DNA of 64,000 nt from Pseudomonas bijieensis (GTDB lineage Bacteria > Pseudomonadota > Gammaproteobacteria > Pseudomonadales > Pseudomonadaceae). The notes under the pieces are model-generated. The model was not told the origin of the DNA, ran no database searches, and saw only the letters and a program-made list of their open reading frames with translations. The DNA lies in NCBI RefSeq assembly GCF_013347965.1, contig NZ_CP048810.1, forward strand, positions 2,480,001 to 2,544,000, given 5' to 3'. Position 1 is the stretch's first letter, and every line of letters begins with the position of its first letter. Below are positions 53,873 through 63,581 of this stretch, one piece after another. Made by a program: the position numbers and the translations under genes.

Positions 53873-54994
53873 TCAACGCTTGCGCAAAATCACGCTACCA
53901 ATCGAATACCCGGCGCCGAACGAGCTGAGCACGGCGACCGAACCGCTGGGCAAGTCGTCCTGGTACTTGTGGAACGCAATCACCGACCCCGCCGAACTGG
54001 TGTTGGCATAGCGGTCGAGGATCACCGGGGCTTCCTCTTCGGTGGCTTCACGCCCCAGCAGTTTGCGTACGATCAGGTGGTTCATGCTCAGGTTGGCCTG
54101 GTGCAACCAGAAGCGCTTGACCTCGCCAACGTTCAACTGGTTTTCCTCCAGGTGGGCACCGATCAGTTCGGCCACCATCGGGCAGACGTCACGGAACACC
54201 TTGCGGCCTTCCTGGACGAACAACTTGTCGCGGCTGCCGATGCCTTCTTCTGCGGCGCGGTTGAGGAAGCCGAAGTTGTTGCGGATGTTGTTGGAGAACT
54301 TGGTCAGCAGCTTGGTGCTGACCACGTCGAACTGGTACGGCGAGGTCGCCAGGTCCGCACGCTCGATGATCACGGCAGTGGCCGCGTCGCCAAAGATGAA
54401 GTGGCTGTCACGGTCGCGGAAGTTCAGGTGGCCGGTGCACACTTCCGGGTTGACCATCAGGATCGCCCGGGCCTGGCCCAGTTGCACGCTGTTGGCCGCG
54501 GCCTGGATGCCGAAGGTGGCCGAGGAACAGGCCACGTTCATGTCGAAACCGAAACCTTCGATGCCCAGGGCTTCCTGGACTTCAATGGCGATGGCCGGGT
54601 ACGCGCGCTGCAGGTTGGAGCAGGCGACGATCACGCCATCGATGTCGGCGGCGGTGCGACCGGCGCGTTCCAACGCCTGTTTTGCCGCGCCGACAGCCAT
54701 TTCACACAGCACCGACCACTCGTCGTTGGAGCGCTCGGGCAAACGGGGGGTCATGCGTTGCGGGTCGAGGATGCCGTCCTTGTCCATGACGAAGCGGCTC
54801 TTGATGCCCGAGGCCTTTTCGATGAACGCGGCGTTGGATTCGGTCAACGCCTCGACTTCACCGCGCTCGATGGCCTCGGCGTTGTCGGCGTTGAATTGCG
54901 CGACATAGGTATTGAAAGATTGCACCAGCTCTTCGTTGGAGATGCTGTTGGCCGGGGTGTACAGGCCGGTGCCGCTGATGACGACGTTATGCAT
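53873..54994 (-). CDS. Beta-ketoacyl-ACP synthase III, FabH2 (PA3286) type
   Basis: A 373-residue thiolase-fold enzyme, the same length as P. aeruginosa PA3286. Catalytic triad: Cys156 (NVACSSATF), His298 (LHQAN) and Asn331 (YANTSSAG). PA3286 condenses octanoyl-CoA from beta-oxidation with malonyl-ACP, feeding fatty acids back into synthesis; the same is inferred here. I chose the ATG at 54994 (MHNVVISGTGLYTP). The gene stands alone between two REPINs. Confidence 0.93.
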   Translation of the reverse strand: MHNVVISGTGLYTPANSISNEELVQSFNTYVAQFNADNAEAIERGEVEALTESNAAFIEKASGIKSRFVMDKDGILDPQRMTPRLPERSNDEWSVLCEMAVGAAKQALERAGRTAADIDGVIVACSNLQRAYPAIAIEVQEALGIEGFGFDMNVACSSATFGIQAAANSVQLGQARAILMVNPEVCTGHLNFRDRDSHFIFGDAATAVIIERADLATSPYQFDVVSTKLLTKFSNNIRNNFGFLNRAAEEGIGSRDKLFVQEGRKVFRDVCPMVAELIGAHLEENQLNVGEVKRFWLHQANLSMNHLIVRKLLGREATEEEAPVILDRYANTSSAGSVIAFHKYQDDLPSGSVAVLSSFGAGYSIGSVILRKR

Positions 54995-55211
54995 GGTCGT
55001 GTCTCTGATCTGTTCAGGCAGAAAGCATTGGCACCGACGTACCAATACACAAAGGGACTTTTCCCATCCGGGGAAGCAGTCCTGGCATCGCTTTATTCCG
55101 ATCCGCCCGGGGCATTGAAGCTCAAAACCACGGGACCGGCATTTATAGCCGCGAAGTTTGCCACAAACGCTGGCGTTTGGCCCATTCTCAGTGAGCTACA
55201 CCAACTAACCC

Positions 55212-55302
55212 TGTGGGAGCGAGCCTGCTCGCGATAGCGGTGGTTTACTCAGTATTTATGTCGACTGACACAACGCTATCGCGAGCAGGCTCGCTCCCAC
55301 AG
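55212..55302. repeat. REPIN, class A
   Basis: GGGAGCGAGCCTGCTCGCGA and its inverted copy. With it, the gap 54995-55332 between the KAS III promoter and the hrpA 3' end contains nothing else recognisable. Confidence 0.9.
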
Positions 55303-55332
55303 GGGTTAGTAGTGTTCATCTGGTTTGTGGCA

Positions 55333-58300
55333 TCAGGCCTCCACCTGCCCCCACTGCTTACTCAAGCGCTTATCGGAAATCGGCACCTTGGTCCCCAACT
55401 GCTGGGCGAACAGCGACACCCGGTACTCCTCCAGCCACCAGCGATACAGCTCCAGTTGCGGATCGCGCTTGCCTTCCTGGAGGTGTTTGCTGGCGCGGGT
55501 CTGGTATTGGGCCCAGAGGTTCGACAGTTCGCCGCTCCAGACCCGGTCTTTCTGCACCTGGCTGCCCAGTTTCTCGAAGCGTTGCTCGATGGCCTTGAGG
55601 TAGCGCGGCAGTTCCTTGAGCCATTGATGGGGGGTTTCGCGGACGAAGCCCGGATACACCAGGTGGCTGAGCTGTTGCTTGATGTCGTTCAACGCCACGG
55701 CCTGGGCCAGGTCGATCTTGCCCTTGAAGCGTTTTTGCAGGCCGTGCCAGAGCTTGAGGATGTCCAGGGTCAGCTTCGCCAGGCGTTCGGCGTGTTCGGT
55801 CCAGCCGCCACGCTTGCGCTCGGCCAGGGAAGCCAGCGCTGCGCCGTCACGGGGCAGGCTCGCTTCGCCTTCGAGCACGCAACTGTCGAGGCTGACCAGC
55901 AGGATGTCTTCCACCAGGCTGTCGATGCGACCCAGGTCGCGGTACAACAGGCCCAGCTCCGTCAGGCCGGGCAGCTTGCCGCGCTGGAACTTGGCCGACT
56001 CGGCCAATTGCTGCATCAACAAGCGCTGCAAGGCACGACGATGCTGGAACTCGGCTTCGGCCGGGGTCGGGAATCGCCCTTCCTTGACCACGCCGCCCTC
56101 TTCCACCAGCGCCGGGTAGACCGTCATCGACAGCCCGGCGATCTTCTGTTGGGTTTTCTCCGCCACCGGTGCGAAAACCTTCGCCTCCACCGGTGCCTGG
56201 CTCTTCGCCGTTTGCGGCACGGCCAAGGCCGCCTGGCTGGCTTCGGCAAAGCGCGCCGTCAGTTCGGCCAGGTCGCGACCTTCGCCAAGGAACTTGCCCT
56301 GGCCGTCGACGATTTCCAGGTTCATACGCAGATGGCTTTCCACCTGCTGCGCCGCTTCCGCCCAGGCTTCGTCGCTGACCCGCGCGCCGGTCATGCGCAG
56401 CAGTTCGCGGCCCAGGGATTGCGGCAACGAGCCTTCGGCGAAGGTGATGCGTTGCAGTGCGGCCTTGACGAAGTCCGGCACCGGCACGAAGTTCTTGCGC
56501 AAGGCCTTGGGCAGGTTGCGCACCAGGGCGATGCACTTGGCCTCGATCATTCCCGGCACCAACCAATCCAGGCGTTCCGGCGGCAGCATTGGCAACAGCG
56601 GCGCCGGTACCCGCAGCGTCACGCCATCACGAGGATGGTTGGGCTCGAAGTGATAGCTCAACGGCAAGGTCAGATCGCCGACGCGCAATGTGTCCGGGTA
56701 GTACGCGGCCGTGACTTCACTGGCCTCGCGGGCCAGCACGTCTTCTTCGCGCATGATCAGTAGCTGCGGATCTTTCTGGCTGTTGATCCGGTACCAGCTG
56801 TCGAAGGTCGCGGTCTGGTGGATCTCGGCCGGCAAACGCGCATCGTAGAAAGCGAACAGGGTTTCTTCGTCCGCCAGGATGTCACGGCGGCGGGCCTTGG
56901 CTTCCAGTTCGTCGAGCTGCTCCAGCAACTTGGTATTGGCGTCCAGGCACTTGGCCTTGGACTGGATCTCACCGCGCACCAACGCCTCACGGATGAACAG
57001 CTCCCGCGACACCACCGGGTCCACCGGCCCGTAATGCACCGGTCGCCGACCGACGACAATCAGCCCGAACAGGGTGATCTGCTCATACGCCACCACTTGC
57101 CCGCGCTTCTTCTCCCAATGGGGTTCGAAGTGGTTTTTCTTGATCAAGTGCCCGGCCAGCGGCTCGATCCAGTCCGGCTCGATCTTGGCTACCATGCGCG
57201 CGTAGAGCTTGGTGGTTTCCACCAGCTCAGCGGTCATCAACCACTGCGGACGCTTCTTGCCCAGGCCCGACGAGGGGTGGACCCAGAACCGCCGCTGACG
57301 GGCGCCGAGGTAGTCGCCGTCTTCGGTTTTCTGGCCGATCTGGCTCAACAGGCCCGAGAGCACCGCCTTGTGCAGTTTCGGGTAATCGGCCGGGTCTTTG
57401 TTGAGGCTCAACTGCATGTCGCGGCAGATCAGACTCAACTGGCGATGGGAATCACGCCATTCACGCAGGCGCAGGTAGTTGAGGAAGTTCTTGCGACACC
57501 AGTTGCGCAGCGGGCTGGCGGTCAGGGCCTGGCGCTGCTCTTCGAAACCGCGCCACAGGTTGACCAGCCCGGCAAAGTCCGAGTCCGCATCCTTCCACTG
57601 GGCGTGGGCCTGGTCGGCCGCTTGTTGACGCTCAGGCGGGCGCTCGCGCGGGTCCTGGATCGACATGGCGCTGGCGACGATCAGCACTTCCTGCAAACTG
57701 CCCAGCTTCGCCGCTTCCAGCAGCATGCGGCCCATGCGCGGGTCCACCGGCAGGCGCGCCAACTGGCGACCGAGTGGGGTCAGTTGACTGTTGCGGTCCA
57801 CCGCCGACAATTCTTGCAGCAGGTTGAAACCGTCGCTGATGGCCTTGCCGTCCGGCGGCTCGATGAACGGGAAATCGGTGATCTCGCCAAGGCGCAGGTG
57901 CAACATCTGCAGGATCACCGCCGCCAGGTTGGTGCGCAAGATCTCCGGGTCGGTGAATTCCGGCCGACCGAGGAAATCCTCTTCGCTGTACAACCGCACA
58001 CAAATCCCCGGCTCGACCCGTCCGCAGCGACCCTTGCGCTGGTTGGCGCTGGCCTGGGAAATGGCTTCGATGGGCAGGCGCTGGACCTTGGCCCGATAGC
58101 TGTAGCGGCTGATGCGCGCGGTGCCGCTGTCGATCACGTAACGGATGCCCGGCACGGTCAGCGAGGTTTCGGCGACGTTGGTCGCCAGGACCACGCGACG
58201 GCCTGGATGGGACTGGAAGATCCGTTGCTGTTCGGCCGGCGACAGGCGCGCGTACAGCGGCAGAATCTCGGTGTGCTTGAGTTGGGCCTTGCGCAGCATT

Positions 58301-59244
58301 TCGGCTGCGTCGCGAATCTCCCGTTCGCCCGGCAGGAACACCAGCACATCCCCGGGGCTGCGGCGCTCGCTGCGCTCGTAGGCGGCGATTTCATCGAGGG
58401 TGGCGAGAATCGCCTGGTCGACGGTCAAGTCGTCCTCGACGCGGTTGCCTTCTTCGTCCTGCTCCAGGGTCAGCGGGCGATACCAGGTTTCCACCGGGAA
58501 GGTGCGGCCCGAGACTTCCACGATCGGCGCGTCATCGAAATGCTTGGAAAAGCGCTCCAGGTCGATGGTCGCCGAGGTGATGATGACTTTCAGGTCCGGG
58601 CGGCGCGGCAGCAGCGTCTTGAGGTAGCCGAGCAGGAAGTCGATGTTCAGGCTGCGCTCGTGGGCTTCGTCGACAATGATCGTGTCGTAGCGTTCGAGGT
58701 AGCGGTCGTTCTGGGTCTCGGCCAGCAGGATGCCGTCGGTCATCAACTTGATCAGGGTGTTGGCGTCGCTCTGGTCCTCGAACCGCACCTGATAACCCAC
58801 CAGCGCCCCCAAGGGGGTGGCCAGTTCCTCGGCCACCCGACTGGCGACGCTGCGGGCAGCGATCCGGCGCGGCTGGGTGTGACCGATCAAGCCATGCTGG
58901 CCGCGACCGATTTCCAGGCAGATCTTCGGCAACTGCGTGGTTTTCCCCGAGCCGGTTTCGCCGGCGATGATCAACACCTGATGCTTGAGCAACGCCTGCT
59001 TGATTTCGTCGCGCTTGGCGGCAATCGGCAAATTGTCGTCATAGCGGATCACCGGCAAGCTCGCCTTGCGCGCCAGCACCTGATCGCACGACGCCTGCAT
59101 GCGCGTCACCCACTGGGCCAGCTTGGCCTCGTCGGGTTTCTTGCGCAGCTCAAGCAACTGCCGCCGCAACCGGTGACGGTCGGCGAGCATGGCGTGATCG
59201 AGGTTTTTCAGCAGCTTGTCGATAGCGGGGGCTTGGTCAGTCAT
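55333..59244 (-). CDS. hrpA: ATP-dependent RNA helicase HrpA
   Basis: A DEAH/RHA helicase of 1,303 residues, full length for HrpA. Motif I GETGSGKT (about 93-100), motif II DEAH (about 194), SAT, then the helicase C, winged-helix, ratchet and OB-fold parts, and the long C-terminal DUF3418 domain. It is cytoplasmic. In E. coli HrpA acts on RNA, with roles in fimbrial mRNA processing and stalled-ribosome handling. It is monocistronic: a REPIN lies upstream and another downstream. Confidence 0.96.
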   Translation of the reverse strand: MTDQAPAIDKLLKNLDHAMLADRHRLRRQLLELRKKPDEAKLAQWVTRMQASCDQVLARKASLPVIRYDDNLPIAAKRDEIKQALLKHQVLIIAGETGSGKTTQLPKICLEIGRGQHGLIGHTQPRRIAARSVASRVAEELATPLGALVGYQVRFEDQSDANTLIKLMTDGILLAETQNDRYLERYDTIIVDEAHERSLNIDFLLGYLKTLLPRRPDLKVIITSATIDLERFSKHFDDAPIVEVSGRTFPVETWYRPLTLEQDEEGNRVEDDLTVDQAILATLDEIAAYERSERRSPGDVLVFLPGEREIRDAAEMLRKAQLKHTEILPLYARLSPAEQQRIFQSHPGRRVVLATNVAETSLTVPGIRYVIDSGTARISRYSYRAKVQRLPIEAISQASANQRKGRCGRVEPGICVRLYSEEDFLGRPEFTDPEILRTNLAAVILQMLHLRLGEITDFPFIEPPDGKAISDGFNLLQELSAVDRNSQLTPLGRQLARLPVDPRMGRMLLEAAKLGSLQEVLIVASAMSIQDPRERPPERQQAADQAHAQWKDADSDFAGLVNLWRGFEEQRQALTASPLRNWCRKNFLNYLRLREWRDSHRQLSLICRDMQLSLNKDPADYPKLHKAVLSGLLSQIGQKTEDGDYLGARQRRFWVHPSSGLGKKRPQWLMTAELVETTKLYARMVAKIEPDWIEPLAGHLIKKNHFEPHWEKKRGQVVAYEQITLFGLIVVGRRPVHYGPVDPVVSRELFIREALVRGEIQSKAKCLDANTKLLEQLDELEAKARRRDILADEETLFAFYDARLPAEIHQTATFDSWYRINSQKDPQLLIMREEDVLAREASEVTAAYYPDTLRVGDLTLPLSYHFEPNHPRDGVTLRVPAPLLPMLPPERLDWLVPGMIEAKCIALVRNLPKALRKNFVPVPDFVKAALQRITFAEGSLPQSLGRELLRMTGARVSDEAWAEAAQQVESHLRMNLEIVDGQGKFLGEGRDLAELTARFAEASQAALAVPQTAKSQAPVEAKVFAPVAEKTQQKIAGLSMTVYPALVEEGGVVKEGRFPTPAEAEFQHRRALQRLLMQQLAESAKFQRGKLPGLTELGLLYRDLGRIDSLVEDILLVSLDSCVLEGEASLPRDGAALASLAERKRGGWTEHAERLAKLTLDILKLWHGLQKRFKGKIDLAQAVALNDIKQQLSHLVYPGFVRETPHQWLKELPRYLKAIEQRFEKLGSQVQKDRVWSGELSNLWAQYQTRASKHLQEGKRDPQLELYRWWLEEYRVSLFAQQLGTKVPISDKRLSKQWGQVEA

Positions 59245-59337
59245 CAGGTACGCAAGGGTCGTCGGTTTGAGCAGAGGGCGATTGTCGCAGATTTGCGGCT
59301 ACTGCGCCGACACATGGCAGTCTGCCGGCGGTTCCCT

Positions 59338-59428
59338 TGTGGGAGCGAGCCTGCTCGCGATGGCGGTGTGTCAGTCGACATGAATGCTGGCTGATCCACT
59401 GCTATCGCGAGCAGGCTCGCTCCCACAG
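59338..59428. repeat. REPIN, class A
   Basis: GGGAGCGAGCCTGCTCGCGA and its inverted copy lie between hrpA and the 3' end of aceK. Confidence 0.9.
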
Positions 59429-59472
59429 GGGATTTGCGTCAAGGATGCCTTTTGTGGAGAGCAGTCGCAGGG

Positions 59473-61194
59473 TTACTCGTTGTCCAGGTCCTTGCGCCGA
59501 TACGGGAACACATCGATCACCTTCCCCGCCCGAATCGCCTCTTGCAGGCCTTTCCAGTAATCGGCGTTGTACAACTCACCGTGCAACTGGTCGAACAGCT
59601 TGCGCTGCCCCGCGTCGGCGAACAGGAACGGCGGGAATTCTTCGGGGAACACGTCCAGCGGGCCGATGGAATACCAGGGCTCGGAAGCCATTTCGTCTTC
59701 CGGCGTGCGGGGCTGGGGGATGTGGCGGAAGTTGGCTTCGGTGAGGAAGCAGATTTCATCATAGTCGTAGAACACCACGCGGCCGTGGCGGGTCACGCCG
59801 AAGTTCTTGAGCAGCATGTCGCCGGGGAAGATATTCGCCGCCGCCAGTTGCTTGATCGCCAGGCCATAGTCTTCCAGGGCCTCGCGCACCTGGGCGTCGT
59901 TGGCGTTTTCCAGGTACAGGTTCAACGGTGTCATCCGGCGTTCGGTCCAGCAGTGACGGATCAGCACCGTATCGCCTTCCACCGACACCGTGGACGGCGC
60001 CACTTCCAGCAGTTCCTCAAGGCACGCCGGCTCGAATTTGCTCAGGGGAAAACGAAAATCGGCGAACTCCTGGGTATCGGCCATGCGCCCGACCCGGTCG
60101 ACGCTTTTCACTAATCGGTACTTCTCGATCACCGTGGCCCGGTCGACGTTTTTCGACGGCGAGAACCGGTCCTTGATGATCTTGAACACCGTGTTGAAGC
60201 CCGGCAGGGTGAACACGCTCATGACCATGCCACGCACACCGGGGGCCATGATGAACTGGTCGTCGGTGTTCGCCAGATGATTGATCAGTGCCCGGTAGAA
60301 CTCCGATTTGCCGTGCTTGTAGAAACCGATGGAGGTGTACAACTCGGCGATGTGTTTGCCCGGCAGGATGCGCTTGAGAAAGCCGATGAATTCCGCCGGC
60401 ACTGGCACGTCTACCATGAAGTACGAGCGGGTGAACGAGAAGATGATCGAGACCTGCGCCTCGTCGGTGATCAGCGCATCGATCTGGATACCCCGGCCCT
60501 CACGGTGCAACAGCGGGATCACCAGCGGCCATTGATCGTCGCGGGTGTAGATCCGCCCCACCAGGTAGGCCCCCTTGTTGCGATAGAGCACCGAAGAAAA
60601 CAACTCCACCGTCAGTTCCGGATCCTTGCAGACCCAGTCCGGCAGGTTCTCGCGCAACTGCGCTTCGAGGCGTTGCAGGTCGCCCGGCAAATCGGCGTAG
60701 TCCTCGCTGAAACGGTAGTCGGCGAACACGCTCGCCAGTATCCGGTCCAACTGCCCCTGAGGCTTGTAGGTGCGGGTCTGGGCAGCGCGGGCCCGACGCA
60801 GGCTGGGCCGGGTGGTGTGGATGAACATGGTGCCGTCGCTGATCAGGTCGTGGCTGAACAACCCGCAGAAGATCGAGTTGTACCAGGTTTCCGACAGCTC
60901 ATCGTCGAAGCGCAGGTCGATCAGGCTGATGTAGGCGCTTTTGACCAGCGGCCAGCAGCCCACATCCATCAGGGTTTCGGCATCGAAGGCCTTGTGCAGC
61001 TTGGCGACGGTTTCGAAGACTTTTTCTTCATACAAGTTGATGCGCGCCGCCGAAGCCGCTTGCGCCTCCAGCCACAGGGCCTGCTCGAACCGGGCGCGGG
61101 CGCCATCGGTGATCTGCCGGAAATGCTCACGATAATCGTCGAAGCCGTCGAGGATCGAACGGGCGATTTCAATGGCGGGCCATGGCTGCGGCAT
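59473..61194 (-). CDS. aceK: Isocitrate dehydrogenase kinase/phosphatase
   Basis: A 573-residue bifunctional enzyme that phosphorylates and dephosphorylates isocitrate dehydrogenase to divide carbon between the TCA cycle and the glyoxylate shunt. The opening [20 protein letters not shown] and the nucleotide-binding stretch [20 protein letters not shown] (about 313-332) are diagnostic, as is the later [18 protein letters not shown] chose the ATG at 61194 (GAGG at 7 nt) rather than the ATG at 61215. It is not in an aceBA operon, which is normal for pseudomonads. Confidence 0.95.
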   Translation of the reverse strand: MPQPWPAIEIARSILDGFDDYREHFRQITDGARARFEQALWLEAQAASAARINLYEEKVFETVAKLHKAFDAETLMDVGCWPLVKSAYISLIDLRFDDELSETWYNSIFCGLFSHDLISDGTMFIHTTRPSLRRARAAQTRTYKPQGQLDRILASVFADYRFSEDYADLPGDLQRLEAQLRENLPDWVCKDPELTVELFSSVLYRNKGAYLVGRIYTRDDQWPLVIPLLHREGRGIQIDALITDEAQVSIIFSFTRSYFMVDVPVPAEFIGFLKRILPGKHIAELYTSIGFYKHGKSEFYRALINHLANTDDQFIMAPGVRGMVMSVFTLPGFNTVFKIIKDRFSPSKNVDRATVIEKYRLVKSVDRVGRMADTQEFADFRFPLSKFEPACLEELLEVAPSTVSVEGDTVLIRHCWTERRMTPLNLYLENANDAQVREALEDYGLAIKQLAAANIFPGDMLLKNFGVTRHGRVVFYDYDEICFLTEANFRHIPQPRTPEDEMASEPWYSIGPLDVFPEEFPPFLFADAGQRKLFDQLHGELYNADYWKGLQEAIRAGKVIDVFPYRRKDLDNE

Positions 61195-61323
61195 AGGTAA
61201 ACCTCGGCGGGTCATGCTTGTTATTGGCGACTGAGCTTAGAGGCCAATCAGGCGGCAACGCAACCATTGCCATCGCTATTCAGGACGGCGACACTTGCCG
61301 CCCGATCAAGGAAGGAATGACTC

Positions 61324-62232
61324 GTGAACCTCGTCGATATCCTGCGTTTACTGTCACTGGCCGCCATCTGGGGGGCCAGTTTCCTGTTCATGCGCATTAT
61401 CGCCCCCGTCATTGGCACAATCCCCACTGCTTTTTTTCGCGTGTCCATCGCCTTCGTCGGGTTGCTGGTGATCCTGGCCCTGATGCGCGTCGACTGGAAT
61501 TTTCGCGGCAAGCTCAAAGTCGTGATGGGGCTGGGCCTGATCAACTCGGGCATTCCGGCAACGTTCTATTCAGTGGCGGCCCAGGTGCTACCGGCCGGTT
61601 ACTCGGCGATCTTCAACGCCACCACGCCATTGATGGGGGTATTGATCGGCGGTTTGTTCTTCAGCGAAAAACTCACCCTGGCCAAGGTCAGCGGTGTCTG
61701 CCTGGGGCTGCTGGGTGTTGGCATCCTGACCCGCGCCGGCCCGGTGGCGTTCGACCTGCAATTGTTGATGGGCGCCCTCGCCTGCCTGCTGGCCACGACC
61801 TGCTACGGCTTTGCCGGCTTCCTCACCCGTCGCTGGCTCGATCACCAAGGAGGCCTGGACAGCCGTCTCTCGGCCCTGGGCAGCATGTTCGGTGCCACGG
61901 TGTTCTTGCTGCCGCTGTTTGGCTACAGCGTCATCAGCCAGCCACCGGCCAGCTGGGGTGGCTGGAGCGTCTGGTTGTCACTGCTGGGGCTGGGCCTGGT
62001 GTGTACCGCCCTGGCATACATTCTTTACTTCCGCTTGCTCAGTTCCATCGGTCCGGTCAAATCGATGACCGTGACCTTCCTGATTCCACCGTTCGGTGTG
62101 TTGTGGGGGGCGTTGCTGCTGGATGAGCCGTTGGGGATGGCGCATTTGTATGGCGGGGTGTTGATTGCGGCGGCGTTGTGGTTGGTGCTCAAGCCCGCTG
62201 CGGCGAAACCGGCTGAAGTGTCTGCCCGGTAG
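61324..62232 (+). CDS. EamA-family (DMT) transporter
   Basis: A 302-residue inner-membrane protein with ten spans in two EamA repeats (AAIWGASFLFMRIIAPVIG; LVCTALAYILYFRLLSSIGP). It starts with GTG at 61324 behind AAGGA. It is probably a metabolite exporter; the substrate is unknown. It is divergent from aceK. Confidence 0.87.
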   Translation: MNLVDILRLLSLAAIWGASFLFMRIIAPVIGTIPTAFFRVSIAFVGLLVILALMRVDWNFRGKLKVVMGLGLINSGIPATFYSVAAQVLPAGYSAIFNATTPLMGVLIGGLFFSEKLTLAKVSGVCLGLLGVGILTRAGPVAFDLQLLMGALACLLATTCYGFAGFLTRRWLDHQGGLDSRLSALGSMFGATVFLLPLFGYSVISQPPASWGGWSVWLSLLGLGLVCTALAYILYFRLLSSIGPVKSMTVTFLIPPFGVLWGALLLDEPLGMAHLYGGVLIAAALWLVLKPAAAKPAEVSAR

Positions 62233-62256
62233 TTCATCGGTGTGGCTGAAAATGCC

Positions 62257-62346
62257 ATCGCGGGCAAGCCTTGCTCCCACAAGGACTACACATAACCTGT
62301 GGGAGCAGGCTTGTACATAACCTGTGGGAGCAAGGCTTGCCCGCGA
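62257..62346. repeat. REP cluster with a tandemly duplicated arm
   Basis: An inverted REP arm (62257-62281) is followed by two direct copies of ACATAACCTGTGGGAGCA (62289-62306 and 62315-62332). The first is cut short and only the second continues into a full REP arm. This looks like a REPIN with a local duplication of about 26 bp. Confidence 0.85.
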
Positions 62347-62378
62347 TAGCGGTTGTTCAGTCAGCGAGCATCCAAGGC

Positions 62379-63242
62379 TCAGCGACTTTTACGAAACACA
62401 AACACCAATCCCACGATGATCAGCACCATCCCCAGCAAGCTCAACAACGCCAGCCGATTGCCAAACACCAGGTAGTCCATGATCGCCGTCACCGCCGGCA
62501 CCAGGTAGAACAGGCTGGTGACATTCACCAGGTTGCCACGGGCGATCAGTCGGTACAGCAGCAACGTCGCCAGCACCGATACCACCAGCCCCATCCACAA
62601 CACCGGCACGAAGAACCCCGTGCTGTATTCGAAGTGAAACGGCTGGAACGGCACGAACACCGCGCACAGTAACAATCCGGCCAGGTATTGCACCGGCAGC
62701 GTACCCAGTGGGTTGTCGGTGATGCGCTTCTGCATGATGGAACCGGCCGTCATGCTCACCAGTGCCAGCAACCCGCACACCATCCCCGCCAGGGACATGC
62801 CCGCCAGGCCAATGCCTTGGTACACCACCATGACCAACCCGACCAACCCCAGCACCAGGCCGAACATCCGCGACCAGGATCGCTGACGTTCCATGAGCAC
62901 CACGGTCAGGATCGGTTGCACGCCCATCAGGGTTGCCATGACCCCGGGAGTGACACTCATTTGCAGCGCCAGCAGATAAAAAATCTGGTAGGCGCCCAGC
63001 AGCACCAACCCGGTGGTTGCCGCGTACAGCATCGGCTTGCCGGTCTTGGGCAGCTTGAACTTGAGCAACGGAATCAACAGCACCAACGCAAACAGCGCAA
63101 TGGCAAAACGGATCAGCAAAAAGGCGAAGGGTGAAGCGTGGGCCAGGCCCAGCTTGGAAAAGATCGCCCCACTGCTCCACAGAAAAACGAACAGGCTCGT
63201 GGAAGCCGCCGCCAATAAGGCGTTTTTGGAAAGGGAAAACAT
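62379..63242 (-). CDS. EamA-family (DMT) transporter
   Basis: A 287-residue inner-membrane protein with ten hydrophobic segments (FVFLWSSGAIFSKLGLAHAS; MSVTPGVMATLMGVQPILTV; second repeat to the end). I chose the ATG at 63242 (MFSLSKN), preceded by AGGTGG; a GTG nine bases upstream is possible. It is convergent with the previous DMT gene across a REP cluster. The substrate is unknown. Confidence 0.87.
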   Translation of the reverse strand: MFSLSKNALLAAASTSLFVFLWSSGAIFSKLGLAHASPFAFLLIRFAIALFALVLLIPLLKFKLPKTGKPMLYAATTGLVLLGAYQIFYLLALQMSVTPGVMATLMGVQPILTVVLMERQRSWSRMFGLVLGLVGLVMVVYQGIGLAGMSLAGMVCGLLALVSMTAGSIMQKRITDNPLGTLPVQYLAGLLLCAVFVPFQPFHFEYSTGFFVPVLWMGLVVSVLATLLLYRLIARGNLVNVTSLFYLVPAVTAIMDYLVFGNRLALLSLLGMVLIIVGLVFVFRKSR

Positions 63243-63581
63243 GGATACCACCTGTAGTCAGGCAAAAAGCCAACTCAGCCGAGGCTGAAGTCCAGTAGTT
63301 TTTTTCAGGCGGGCACAGGGGATGGCAACCGTTGCCGATCAGCCCTGAATGCCAACACCCGGCGGTGATACGACGGCGTACACCGATGAGCTACGGACAG
63401 GTGGGGGGTATTGACCGATCTGCGCAGGCTGCTGATTCCCACACGGCACGACGCCAGCGTTGAACGCTGGAACCACGACCGCGATGACAGGGGATGCAGG
63501 CATGAGCCGATCTCTTGAAGAGTGGGTTCGAAAACCCGAAGAGCGCTGACTATAACCAGCGCCCGAGGGACTATGCAATAT
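63243..63581. other. Gene-free leader with two palindromes
   Basis: No convincing gene is seen. Two short perfect palindromes are present: GGCAACCGTTGCC (63324-63336) and CCAGCGTTGAACGCTGG (63454-63470). They lie in the long upstream region of the DMT gene and downstream of lpxO, and could be operators or part of a structured leader. Confidence 0.45.

Noticed and set aside
56818..59394. An 858-codon plus-strand open frame opposite hrpA
   Set aside because: The complementary frame encodes full-length HrpA with all helicase motifs. The antisense frame is His/Gln/Arg-rich shadow sequence typical of high-GC genes.
63520..63550. GGTTCGAAAACCC resembling a tRNA T-arm
   Set aside because: No acceptor, D or anticodon arms can be formed around it; it is an isolated short hairpin.
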